NCBI RefSeq assembly: GCF_022682495.2
Contig: NC_071398.1
Coordinates: 86,839,398 to 86,903,397 of the forward strand
Direction of reading: 5' to 3'
DNA from: Desmodus rotundus
Lineage: Eukaryota; Chordata; Mammalia; Chiroptera; Phyllostomidae
DNA: 64,000 bases
Made by a program: the position numbers and the translations under genes. Positions 1 through 11,600 of this stretch are shown here, in pieces. Position 1 is the first letter of the stretch. Each line of letters starts with the position of its first letter. The notes below the pieces were generated by a model. The model was not told where the DNA came from. It did not search any database and saw nothing but the letters and a program-made list of their open reading frames with translations.

Positions 1-1639
1 GCCTGACTCTCAGACTCAACTTTATTAAAAATGCTTTCTGAGTGCTGACATGTTTTGAATGATCAGGGATAAGGCAGATGAGTTCCCAGGCCATCATCCC
101 TTCAAAAGCTGAGCCTAGGAAGGGACTGTGCCTGGCCTTCTTGTCCCCTGTCATAATACTAGCAAACCAAGTCAGAGCCACCTGCCCACTCAGATGCCTA
201 CATGATGGAGCCTTGGGAGCCAAAGGGGCCAGGATGGCTAACATGTGTCACGGCAGCTCTGTAAGGTAACAGCTGTGTAGCTGACCGGCTGGTGTCCTCA
301 CCACCTGAATCCGAGGCCCCTGGGACCGGTGGCGTGGGAGCTCCCATAGGATCAGCGCCAATTGCACACACCTCTCCCCAACTCCCCTTCAGCGACAGAA
401 GGAGTACTTACAGGGCTGGTAAAACAAACACGTACCAGCAAAGCTTGGTCAGGGTTGGAAAGATGGAGTCTGGAGGAATAAACCCCAGACAGGGAGACCA
501 GAGCAACTGGTTCCTGGGACATTGACAGACAGTGATTCCAGAGCTCCTGGTAGCCGGGGGGAGGCTCAAGCCACAGGGCCAGCTGCCGCCACCCTTCCCA
601 GCAGGGAGGAGGCACAGATGTGCTCGGCTTTCCTCTGAGCTCCAGGGGGTGTCACAGGGGCCCCGTGCCTGCGTGTGTCCTGGTGAGGTGGCTCTTCCAC
701 ACGGTACACAGGCGATGTCTGGGCAGAAAACATCTCAAATGCCCCGTTCCCTTGATTCTACAACACCGTTTATATAAAGATCACCTCCAGTTTAACAACT
801 TTTCATCAGTGATGCACTACCCCCCAAAGGCAAAAACCCCAGAACTACAAGCAATATCCCATCTCAAGTTGCAAAAAAGAAAAAGGAGTATTTTTTTTGG
901 AGCTGAAAAATGGGAGTGTAACTATACACTGGGGATTCCTCAGCTCTGTAGATGGTCTAGAGAAATCTTAGAGAGGATGGGGGGAATTACTAGCAGTTCT
1001 TATTTTTCATGTGTTCACTGATTAATTGGCAGTTTCCTGTTTGGCCATCCATTGAAATGAGTCAAGGCCATGATAGGAAATAAGCTCAACATTTTCGGTT
1101 TTATGTTGTGGAATAATAACAAAGACACCACGCGGCTTAGATTTAGTTGTGTGTGTTTGTGCCTCTAGGCACTGAGTAGCAGTAATAACCCAATATTGAT
1201 TTTTGAAAAGCTAATAAAAGGCATGTGGCAATAGAATAAAATACAAAAAGGTTAAGTGAAGATCAAAAAGTGCTCCTTTAAACCTCTGCTTCCTCCTTTG
1301 AAAGGACAACACGTCCACAGGGACCCCTCTGCTACCACTGGCATTCAGCAGCCTCACCCTGGGCCCGGGGCCTCCCGGAGGCACCTGCCCCGCCACGGAC
1401 TGTGAGTGGCCCGGCACCAATGAAAAACGGCAGCGTGCGTGCCCGTACACAGCCGCACACCTGTGGAGCGCCCTGTGTACTTAACTTTGTTCTTTTCTCT
1501 GCTGCAGAAATGCCGTTTGACAAATTCGGGCAGTTTTTGAGATCAAACACAGCCATTCATCCCGTCTTCCCTCCCCCACCAAAGGAATGCATTCTGCTCT
1601 TTGAAAGGTCTTGTGGAACTAAGCAGGAAGTTTACAACC

Positions 1640-2130
1640 TGCCATGGCTCCCCGCTGCCTACTCAGCTAGGTCAACACCTGGCCTGGCATTCAGAGCACT
1701 TTGCTGGGACCCAGCCTTCCCCGCTCCTCTCTCAAGGGCTGGAGGGCTCAGGCAAACCCCTCTACCTAAGACAGACTGCTTTTACATCCCCACGCACACG
1801 TGTGCCGACCCCTCCTGGGAGAACCACCCTGACCCATGACATCACCTTGTATGAAATGTCGCCCCACCCTTCCGGACCCCTCTCAGCTACCACTCCCAGG
1901 GCAGGACTTCCCGATTCCCCCTGCTGGGGCCACCTCTTCCACTGAGTCTCTCTTGGAGCCCTTACCTGGTCTGCCTACGTCTTCCTTACAGAGTTATTTT
2001 ACACTCCCCATACACTGTCTGTCCGCGTCTCCCTCCCTCTCCTGGATTCTAGGCGCCCAAGGTCATCTGTTCTTCTCCATATCATTTCTGGGACCTGTCA
2101 CAGGGCTTTTATACAATGGAGCTTATATAA
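1640..2130 (+). mobile_element. L2-like LINE fragment
   Basis: Pyrimidine-rich sequence follows the order of the L2 3' region: TGGCTCCCCGCTGCCTACTC, then CTTCCCCGCTCC-type blocks. Near the end a GTCTGTCC...CTGGATTCTAGG block corresponds to the L2 'CTGTCTCC...CTAGACTGTGAG' segment. It is old and diverged. Confidence 0.5.
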
Positions 2131-2404
2131 ACTTTCAATACACAGTAAGGGATCTGTAAATATGTATTAAACTCAACTTAGTATGCCACATGTAAGTTTC
2201 ATTGTCGTCAAACAGGAGTTTTTACTTATGCAAAGCTGGCTAACAATCGTGTGCACCATCTGCCTGCCCTCTGTCTGCTTACATTTCAAGATGCATATAC
2301 TGTTGTAACTGGGAAAGCACACTCTTCAGCATCCCTGCCCCTGCACGACAGACATGGGATAATAACGCTAGAGTAGTAATAATGATGATGATGATGATGA
2401 CGAC

Positions 2405-2580
2405 GACAACCAAATAAACCCACTGAGAATCTACCACATGCCAACTTAAGTACTTCGTGGGTATGCTCTCCTTTCATCCTCAGTCAAAGTAGGCTGGTTA
2501 TCCTCATTTTTAGATGAAAAAATGGTTAAATAACTGGTTCAAGTTCACACAGCCACTAAGGGGCAGAGACAGGATATGGG
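2405..2580 (-). mobile_element. MIR SINE
   Basis: Antisense MIR order is visible: CACTGAGAATCTACCACATG, ATCCTCA, GGTTATCCTCATTTTTAGAT, AAGTTCACACAGCCACTAAG, GGGGCAGAGACAGGAT. A (GATGAT)n tract at 2382-2402 abuts it. Confidence 0.7.
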
Positions 2581-2814
2581 CAGTGAGTGCCCTGTCCTCG
2601 GAACCTCCTGACCACAGGCCACAGCGTGTCTGGGATGAGGGGGGAGGTGTGGGAGGTACATGACTGATGGCAACGGCCTAGGAACACACGCGATTCGGAC
2701 GTGCACAGTGACGTCAGCTCCTGCCCGGCACCGTGGGTGCTGCCCAGCAGGACTGCCAGCGATGCCGGGAATGGTCTGTGTCCGAGCTTTCCAGCATAGC
2801 AGCCACAAGTTGCA

Positions 2815-2935
2815 TGTGCTATTGGGCGTTTTAAATGTAGCCGATGCAACTAAGGGCCTGAGTTTTACATTTTACTTAAACTTTAATGAATTTCAATTTG
2901 AAGGTAAACAGCCACGGGTCACTAGCAGCTACTAC
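2815..2935 (-). mobile_element. Fossil hAT-like DNA transposon fragment (MER type)
   Basis: The sequence TGCTATTGGGCGTTTTAAAT, then GATGCAACTAAGGGCCTGAG and AACAGCCACGGGTCACTAGC follows a common mammalian MER-type repeat. Its usual form reads CTATTGAGCACTTGAAATG...AGCCACATGTGGCTAGTGGC. I do not assign the family with certainty. Confidence 0.45.
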
Positions 2936-3202
2936 CCTGAGGAGGAAAGTTTTATATCCGAGAATGATGACATCAATATTGTCTGTCCGTGGTGGGATTT
3001 AACAAAGCCTGTGCTGTTTAAATGTCTGATTTGCTCAGAGTTCAGTGGAGATAGTCCCACTCTGAAAAAAGTATGATACACAAAATAACTCCTTTACTGC
3101 CTCGTACTTTAATATGTCAAGGCATTTCACTGCCTACAAACTCATAAATGTCACCAAAGCCTGATCTCCTTAAAGGCTATGTGATAAAGATGGTTAATGA
3201 GA

Positions 3203-3405
3203 GCCTTGGCTGGGTATCTCAGTAGGTTAGAGTGTTGTCCTGATATACCAAGGTTGCAGGTTCGATCCCCAGTCAGGACACATACAAGAATCAACCAATG
3301 ACTGCATAAATAAGTGGAATAACACATCAATGTTTCTCTCTCACCCTCTCTCTCCCGCCCTCTTCCTCTCTCTCTTAAATCAATAAATTAAAAAAAAAAT
3401 TTTAA
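3203..3405 (+). mobile_element. VES-type bat SINE (older subtype), host of a second VES
   Basis: A diverged tRNA-like head (GCCTTGGCTGGGTATCTCAG) is followed by the B-box-like GGTTCGATCCCCAGTCAGG. The body reads ACAAGAATCAACCAATGACTG and leads to a CT-rich stretch and an A-rich tail. The 9-bp flank TTAATGAGA occurs before it (3194-3202) and again after the following SINE (3629-3637). It is therefore the target-site duplication of this element, with the second SINE inserted in its tail. Confidence 0.85.
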
Positions 3406-3610
3406 GCCCTGGCTGGTATGGCTCTGTGGATTGAGTGCAGGCTGGAGAACCAAAGGCTCACCAGTTCGATTCCCAGTCAGGGCACATGCCTGGGTTGCAG
3501 GCCAGGTCCCCAGTAGGGAGCACGTGAGAAGCAACCACACACTGATGTTTCTCTCCCTCTCTTTCTCCCTCCTTTCCCCTCTCTCTAAAAATAAATAAAT
3601 AAAATCTTAA
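3406..3610 (+). mobile_element. VES-type bat SINE inserted in the tail of the preceding VES
   Basis: Head GCCCTGGCTGGTATGGCTC, B-box-like CAGTTCGATTCCCAGTCAGG, then GCACATGCCTGGGTTGCAGG, CCCCAGTAGGGAGCACG, a CTCTCCC pyrimidine run and AAATAAATAAAATC tail. The A-rich sequence ending in TTTTAA occurs on both sides (about 3390-3405 and 3610-3623), consistent with insertion into the A tail of its neighbour. Confidence 0.9.
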
Positions 3611-4099
3611 AAAAAATTTTAAAGACCATTAATGAGATAAGGTAAAATTGTGAAAAATTATCAACCTAATTCATTGCCTCCATTTGAGACAAAAAGAAAG
3701 CACATGGTCTGAAATTCTAAGTATGAGCTTCATACTTTCTTCCCACCAAGCACCCTAAAAAATATCCTGACTTTTCAGGGGAGCTTTGGAGAGGTTAGAT
3801 ATGTTGGTTCAAGCATGTGGATACTAAATCCTGTGAAGAATTTCTGTGCTATGTAATAGGGTTTGAATGGAAGTTGATTTAATTGGTAGAATAGTAAGGC
3901 ATAAAAGAGAGCAGACCCAGAACATAAAACTGCTGTCTTCTTAGAAGGAAAAAGCGTAAAGAAAGAGCTAGTCATGCAAAGTTAGACATCTTGCAGCGTT
4001 TCCTAACCTGTAAGACTGAGGCCGGCCATGGACCAATTTAAATCTATCCCATGCACTGATTATGGGTAACAATGGCACCCTAACTTCTCCTGGTCTCTC

Positions 4100-4780
4100 A
4101 GAATCTTTGTCACCAGACACCCGACTTCCTCCCAGATCCACAGCCAATTAGCCACCAAGTTCTGCCCATTTTACTTCCCAAATATCTCTTGCTTTGCTCT
4201 CTCGTTTTTGTCTTCACTGCTACTACCTAACTCGTATGTCTGACCCGAGCAACAGTAAGGTGTTCATCTGACCTGCTCCCACAAACGGTCACAATACTCT
4301 ACTCGGGCAGCGCTCAAAGTGAGGGGTCTGCGTGGGGACAGAGCCCACGCGGTCTAACTCCTCAGGTGTTTCGGTCCCATCTGCCACCTTCAGGTCCCCT
4401 CTAGCCTGCCTGAGTAACCGACTGGCCAGCTGACTCTTACCCAGTGGTTCACGCCACCTTGCCTCTGCTCCTTGCCTCTGTGTAGATCATTCCTTTTTCC
4501 CTTCCTCTCGGCAATCCTGCCCATCCTGTTACTCACACACTAACCTTTAAACCTCCCATAATCCCCCAAGGACATGTAACCCTCTCCCCACATAAAATCC
4601 TGATGTACTTTAATACACTTGACCTTGCGTTTGGATTTTGCAAACTTCCGATTGACTCAACCACTCTTTGTCTGCCTGAGAACAAGCACTGTTTCTTGTA
4701 TAACTTCATCCCCCGGGGATTAGTTACCCAGGTCAGTGCTTTGGGCCAAACAGTTGATCAAAAAATATGTGTTGAGTGAT
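4100..4780 (+). mobile_element. L2-like LINE fragment
   Basis: A pyrimidine-rich stretch ends in GTCTGCCTGAGAACAAGCAC (like L2 'CTAGACTGTGAGC'), GTTACCCAGGTCAGTGCTTT and AAATATGTGTTGAGTGATT, the order of the L2 3' end. The 5' limit is uncertain. Confidence 0.5.
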
Positions 4781-4984
4781 TACGATTTCCAAAATAAGAG
4801 CCAGACATGTCAGCCTGGGCAGAGCTCTCCCCTAACAGGGCTTTTCAACTGTTTTAATCCTTCCTCGTTAAAACTCTTCTCATTTACCCCAAAGCTACCA
4901 AAAGATAAACAATCAAAAACTCACCAGGGATTAAAACCTAGCCTCATCCCTAACTTAATGCGGGAATGGACATTTTACTTCGTG

Positions 4985-5345
4985 GCTCATTCAACAGACT
5001 GTAATGAGCACAGGCCAAGTGCCAGACAGCAGTGGACAAGGCAGAGAGGGCCCCCGACTGAGGAACCAAAGCTGACATTCTAGCTGGGGAGGCCCACAGA
5101 GAGCCTGAGAGAACCAGTTCAGCTGCTGGGAGCGCTCAGGCACACACAGCAAAGGTGATGATTTACAGGACGTCATCGGCGGTGAGGGTGCATCGCATAG
5201 GTGGTCAAGGGAAAAACTGTGCCAAGAAGGTGGCATTTCAATCAAGATTCAAATGACAAGTCATAGGAAGGCCTAGGGCAGAGCGTTCCATGCAGAGGGA
5301 ACCCACGGACAACGGCTCTGGTGTCAGAAAGGAAGACAGCCGTGG
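4985..5345 (-). mobile_element. L2-like LINE fragment, minus strand
   Basis: Antisense L2-type order: TCATTCAACAGACTGTAATG, GCCAAGTGCCAGACAGCAGT, GCTGACATTCTAGCTGGGGA, AGGTGGTCAAGGGAAAAACT, GGTGGCATTTCAATCAAGAT, AGCGTTCCATGCAGAGGGAA. It faces the L2-like fragment at 4100-4780. Confidence 0.6.
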
Positions 5346-5610
5346 CACTGGAGGGTAGTGGTGCTGGCATTGGTGTTGTTGGGTGGGTGGGGGGTGGGGG
5401 GTGCTGGGGCATAGGCAGAGAAGTTTCTTGAAAAGGGAAAAAATATCTTTACTTCTCCAGCGTTTTACAAAATTTGTCCATACTTGATAAATTCATGGAC
5501 TTTCCTCCCCAGGAAATAAGTGTGTGTAAAATACTCTGAGATTTCCAAAGGAAGAATTTAACACCCAAAGGAGGGAGAAAATTAATTAAGAAAAAGGAAA
5601 TTATACTTAC

Positions 5611-5678
5611 CATAGGAAACAACACATATTCTCTGAGGAAATCTTGAGAATCAAACTGGTTATAGTCTCCGAAATCAG
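5611..5678 (-). CDS. PTPN14: PTPN14 coding exon 4, residues 148-170 (FERM F2)
   Basis: A strong acceptor (long pyrimidine run ending CTTTTCAG) precedes 5678, and the donor at 5610 reads CCTATG|GTAAGT, a near-perfect match. The 68 nt complete Ala148 and encode [29 protein letters not shown] is a widely conserved FERM F2 motif (Q-A-D/E-x-G-D-Y/F). The exon ends in phase 0. The following coding exon, which should begin at residue 171, is not present in 1-5610, so it lies beyond the left edge. Confidence 0.97.
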
Positions 5679-8600
5679 CTGAAAAGAAGAGAAGAAAGAG
5701 AGGAGGGGTAACAATTTCATTTTTTATATGAAACTAAAGATGGAATAAAATCGGGTGGACTTATCATCACATTTTCTCTTCCCGCGGCAGCCTGTTTCTG
5801 TGCAATTATGAACTAAAACAGAGCCAAGATGAGTTTGATACTGTTACCATGTTTACTTAGCAATACTGTCAATAGCAGCATGCCAGCACTGCTACACGAT
5901 TTGCTAGAAAGAATGGGGAAATCTGAAAGTGATTCCTAAGCTATTTTTAAAATTTAAACCAAACCTATATTTATCTTCTTGTTAAATACACATCAGCACA
6001 GGTCTTAAGAATGTCTGCCAAGGGGACTTTCTAGCTCACGGCTCATGCAGAGAACTGCAGAGCCAAACCCATCTGTATCTCTTCATATAGTTGCAGCTGG
6101 AAATTCCCGCCGTAAATCACCCTTGGCAAGCAACGTTGCAAATCCGTACACCTCCCACCAAACGTCTTCACAGGGTGCAGGAGGCCCAAAGTTCTGTGCT
6201 GTCCTGTTCCCGTCTCACCATGCTACGTCTGAGCCCATGCAAAAGGAACATGGTGAGCCCGTATCATATATCTGTACATCTCTTGCTTCTAATTCCACTT
6301 ACTCTCAAAAAAAAAAAAAAAAAAATCAAAGCAGCATGAAATTTAATTGCTTGTCAAAGAATTAGCATCATGTAGAAATTGGTTCAGGTAACTTGAAGGT
6401 AACAAGAGACAAAGTATCCAGGGTCCACCCAGGAGGCCAGCTGAGGGACATTGCCGAGAAGGCGGAGATGCACGTAACTATAACTACCAACCAGGTGAGG
6501 CCTTCAGGAACAGCGAAGGTCCCACGCTCTGCCGGTTTTTGAGAGTGGTCATCGGTTACCATATTTCACCACGACGTCTATCTCTGTCGATGTGTCTTCC
6601 TAACTGCCCAGTGAGGCTCTCAGGAGAAGCATTTTACGGATATTACAGCTAGACCAGGTTTCAGTAGACTGAAGAGCTAGCTTCAAGGACCCAATGAGAA
6701 GGGAATCGAGAGTAAGTTCACCAACTTCCTTCAGCCTGAAAGCTATCACCAGGGTCTCCCCCGATCCAGGATGCCCGCAACAAGCCCGATGGCTGAAGAA
6801 GAGTAAGAGCAGGGAAAGGGAGTGAATAAAATGAACAGAAGAGAAGGCTTTTTAGAAGGAGAAAGATCTGATCTGAAGATGAGGGCATACTGGATGTTCT
6901 CGCTCTTCTTCCTGTTAAGGGTGTCTTTTCCCATTATTTTAATGATTTTCTGTTACAACCACTGACTGTTCCATCACACATTTCCGGGCACTGTTCCTTC
7001 CTTTTCCGGTCTTTAAGGGGACAGATGACATACGACACATTTTCTGTCCTTCCATCCACGGGGTAACAATAGAAGCGAACGAGGAATTATACAGCCAACA
7101 AAAACCATGAAACTGCTAATACCCTGGAATGAACGAGGTCAAGGGAAGGCTTCCTCTATAAACATTTTAGAACTCAAAAGATTCAACTGCAGTTCAGAGT
7201 TTGGGATGGGAAGTTCAATTCACAGCTTCTAAAATAACAGCCCACACAGCAAGGACTCAGCAGCTGACAGGCTTACATTCGGAAGTTAACTGATTTTAAA
7301 GAAAATAATGGCTGAAAGGAAAACACGTTTCTCTTTAAGAATTATTATTTTTATCTTGTTTTGAATATCACTAAAGACAATTAAGCTACCACTCAATAAA
7401 GATTAATGTAGAGATATATGTAAAATTAAGTAGCATTATGTTATATAAATATATGTTAAAAATATATGTAATAATTTAGAGAAGATAAAAAAGTTGCCTG
7501 ATAAACCTAAGCAGGATAGGTCAAAAGATAAATTTAGTCGAATGTTTGTTCATTGCTTCATGTTACAATTGTGCATTTTAAATCTCTCTCTTTAACTGTA
7601 TAAGAACAAATGATACTCTGATGTTGAAAGCTATCACACTGGAAACTGATGTGAAAGTCACACAGTCATAGCATTAAGCCACAAAATATGACCACATTGG
7701 GGAGTGGAATAATTCTGAGAAATTGTCCCACAAACCCTGAAATGTAGCTTTAATTAAAGGCAGGATGAAAGCTGCTATTTTTTTTTTTCAAATAAAATGA
7801 AGGTCACACAAGCAGGAGCAATTTGCAAACAGCTTTGGGAGAGCAAATCCACCACCCTGCCACAAAACTCACTTATTCTGCGTTTCTAGTGTCAGCTATC
7901 TTGAAATGAAAAGGGAGTTACTAGGGATCTTCAAGTCCATTTCCCTTTTCCCTCTGCGAGGCCAGCAACATCGTAATCACATACAAAATGGGAATTCACA
8001 CTCTGGTCTCCCCATCTCTTACCTTGCACAGCCAGGCCGGCCAGCCGAATCACCTGTTCCAACGTACACCGCAGTCGCCCTTCTAGCACGTCTTTTTTGA
8101 CTTGCAGGTAATACTGATACCTGGTTCGTGGGAAGAGAGGAACAAATAACCTTAAAAAAACACATACTTGGAATACATTCCCACCACATCAACATCCCTG
8201 GGTGTCAAACCTTGTGTCCACAGCAGGGCACACAGGTGATGTTGATAAAGGTCGGCTCTCTGAAAGATGGAAAGTGACCTCTGCCCGTGTTTGCCTTTGT
8301 TTGATGTGGCAGGTGCCACATCCCGTTCATTCTGGGTCGGAGTGCATTCTCGACAGATCAGTTCTCGGCGGGCCGGCAGGAGGACCGGCTGATAAGGACC
8401 AGCCCTTCCTCACAGAGGCCGAGAGTGAACTCGCACTTCCATGCCCAGGTGCCCGCAGCGACACAGCTGCAGAGCCGCTTTCAGCACGGGCTTCCCACGA
8501 AAACTCTGGAAAGGTACCATTTTTTGAACTCAAAAAACTTGGAAGGGTAGATCACAAATAGGCCAACGCTTTGGAATTCTGCTCAAGGATGGGATACAAC

Positions 8601-11600
8601 GTTTCAAAGCCAGGCTTGCCCTGCAAGCCTGTGACTCAAAAAAAAATCGCATCGAATGCAACCCTGAGCCTTCCAACCCCAAGAATGTTCCCCAGCCAGC
8701 GAACTGCAGACGGACAGAATGTGTCCACACACAGCAGCAAACCTCAGACTAGACCACTGTTCTCAGCAGCGAATACAGGGTATTGTTTCCTGGCCAACAA
8801 CACTGCACTCTCAGACTTACCTAACCTCTTAGAAATCTGCTCACCCCCAAACCTTTACTTCCCGGGACTCTGCTTCCTTTGACCACGCTCTGAACACACA
8901 GTCACCTCCACAACAGTCAGACTCGCCCAGCATCCATTCCTGGCAAACGCTAACTCCTGGTAACCATAACTCTCTTCTTCCTAACTTTGGCATGTCAGTT
9001 AAGGGAAGTCTGGAGTGACCCAGAGTCCAGTCCCTTTGGAGAGAGGCAAGCAGCAAGGAGAGTGAATTATTGCTGGCTCAAGCTCGATACAGACATCCTT
9101 GCACCGTGATCTAATGCCTGGTTGAGGGAATAACCAGGCTGGCTGCCCACTCCGGTGTAATCTCTACTTCTTCTTTCCTCTGAGTCCACTGGACGTGGTA
9201 CAGACAACCATGTCTGTCTCTGGGGGGAAAAAACTTTCCTCAAAACAGAAGAACCAACACCGGGAGTCAATTAAAAATCCTTTTTAGTCAAACTTAACAT
9301 ATAATAGAAAAACTCCCTATTTTTCCTGCTCCCATCCTATCTTTCAACTAAAATATTGGTAATCGTTTTACAGGGGCCGCTATTGGACGGACACTCTTAC
9401 TTCCAGCCCGCATCATTTATAAACAGATAACATGCCAACAAGGCACTTCCTGTATGTCTGCGTCAGCCAGCAGCCAGGGGACATCCTGGACAGGTCTGAG
9501 ACGGGCTCTGCCTCGCACAAAGGCTCATCATCTCTTGACCACTTCGGTCACGTTTCTGTCCCTGGAGCACTATTTAGGGTTCAATTTTTAAGAACCAATG
9601 AATAAAATAGTTTCAAAGGTGTTATCGTGGCATTATCTGCCACAGCTCGAGCCTTTTTTACATGTCACCTTGGAGATGGAAATGATCAGCTGATAGCTTT
9701 GGGAGTAGACCATCCACTAATTAATCCACAGCAAAACAACAGTTCTCGTGTCCTCACCCTGCTGATCCCAACTTCCCTCTGCAACTGTCAGTTTCTGGGG
9801 TGCACGGGCAAGTTCTGTAACAGACCCATCCCATCTTAGGCAAGAGGGAATGCCCACCCACCAGCAGGGCACACCAGGCTTGCTCCCGGTCACTCAGGGT
9901 GGGTGTGGGTTTGTACTGGGATGCAAAGCCGAGGTGCTTTGGAATGCAGTGCTCCTTCCTGGGAGCCTTCCAGACTGCGAGAACCGGAGCAGCGCTCGTG
10001 ACCCGGTGCCACGACCGTGTGAGTTCGGGCACAGTGCTCCATAAGAATGCAGGCATGAGGGTGAATCTGGACCACTTGGAAATGATTTGCTATGTTTTTG
10101 CTTGAAAAACACTGCTATAAAATATAATAATTCTATCCTAGATGAAGACTAAATTAGAGAATATGAGCTGTGATTCTATTTCTAGCATGTTTGGGTTTTG
10201 CTTATTTTTGATTAGCAATTCGATTCTAACGGCGGTAAAATAGAAGAGTGAATCCTATTTTGGAAACATGCAATTTCATGGAAGTATACTCCACCCCGTC
10301 ACAGCTCTGGGTGGAGGGGAAAAGCAAAAAACAACCCTGATCCTCATGCCAGGAAAGTAACTATTTGCCAACTTTCCGAAGGGATCCTCTTTGAAAACTC
10401 AAGTTCACGAGGAAAACTTTTAAATATATTTCACATTCAAAGACCTGGAAATCATCTGACCATGAGGTCCAGTGAGTGGTTTGAAGTTAAGATTCCGCTC
10501 TCCTTCTAAGAAGTGGTGAACACAATTATGCCTATTGAATGAGGGTCAAATGTGTATTTTCAAAGTTTTGTGTTTTGCTCTGAATCTATCGGGAAGATCA
10601 AATTTGTGGATTAAACGCAGGTTTCTCTGGGTGAAACAGAAAAGCCTCCTGCTAATTCGTGCCCCCGAGCATCCCAGGTGGAGCCCGACGGTCACTACAG
10701 ACCAGTCTCTGGAAGTCTCTTCTACCTGGAACATTTCTATCTAATCTCAAGAAAATAAGTGACTTCTCCGTGTTCCTTCCTCCCTCTGCGATTTTTGAAA
10801 AGGAAGTTTTAAAAAGTGCCATATCTGGCCAAGTCACCAGAGCATGCCAACTGAGAGGGGTGTCAAAGAACCCTTCCAAAATTCCACTCCATGAATGACG
10901 TTACCCTCAGCACTTACTGATGAACTGCTAAGACCTGCAATCTCTCTCTCTCTCTAATTCGCATGTGAGGGATTTCTCTAAGCACTTACGCAACCACGGT
11001 TTACTTGCAGGTCCGTCTCTACTTCTCGGATTGAGAAAATCCATGTGGTGGGTGTCCTGAAAGGTATGACTTATGTGACCACAGAACCCCCAATAAATTG
11101 CAAGAAACCCAGAGGCCAAGTACATGTCACCTTTAAAATATTTCTCCCACCCCACCCACGAACGAAATACTCATTCCAAGCCCAGTTCAGCGGAAGTGCC
11201 TCAAACAGGGAATAGCCAGGAAAAGACCAAAGCTTTAAGATCTGACTTTGGTCCTACTTCTACCCAAGGACACAATATCCTGAGCACAAATCACAGGACC
11301 GTGGAGATAGGAGGGTGGGAGGCAGGTATTACTGTTCCAAATATTTGCTGCTGCTCCCCAGGGGGCCTCCCTTCCAGAGGGTCACACACCTGCCACCTCA
11401 TTAACTCTGACCAGCTTTGGGATCCACGCAATGAGGGTGGAAGTGACCTGTGCCACTCCCGAGCTGAAGCCCTCTGATCGAGTGTGTGCCTGGTTCCCAT
11501 CTCCACCCCCCAGCTGTACCCCCAGACCTGCAGTGTCCAGGCAGGGACTTCAGCTCGGGGAGCCTGAGCCCCTGGGACAGAAGGCAGGGCACACAGCAGA

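Larger units (their letters stand above)
1..5610 (-). other. PTPN14 intron following coding exon 4 (partial)
   Basis: The intron is on the transcribed minus strand and its 3' end is outside the window. It contains L2-derived sequence, a MIR, an hAT-like fossil and a nested VES pair, each listed separately. Bases 1-1640 and 3640-4100 hold no element I can name. No open frame here resembles a known protein and no PTPN14 exon is visible. Confidence 0.8.

Noticed and set aside
3203..3300. tRNA-like A and B box motifs considered as a tRNA gene
   Set aside because: They belong to VES SINE heads, with pyrimidine-rich bodies and A-rich tails; no cloverleaf with an acceptor stem is evident. The same applies to the other five copies.
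1..5610. Search for the next PTPN14 coding exon (from residue 171)
   Set aside because: No minus-strand sequence with an acceptor and a matching continuation of the FERM F2 lobe was found, so that exon is outside the window.
6045..6365. Possible processed pseudogene, because of an A-run at 6307-6325
   Set aside because: No protein similarity is visible in the sequence before the A-run, there is no polyadenylation signal at the expected place, and no flanking duplication was seen.
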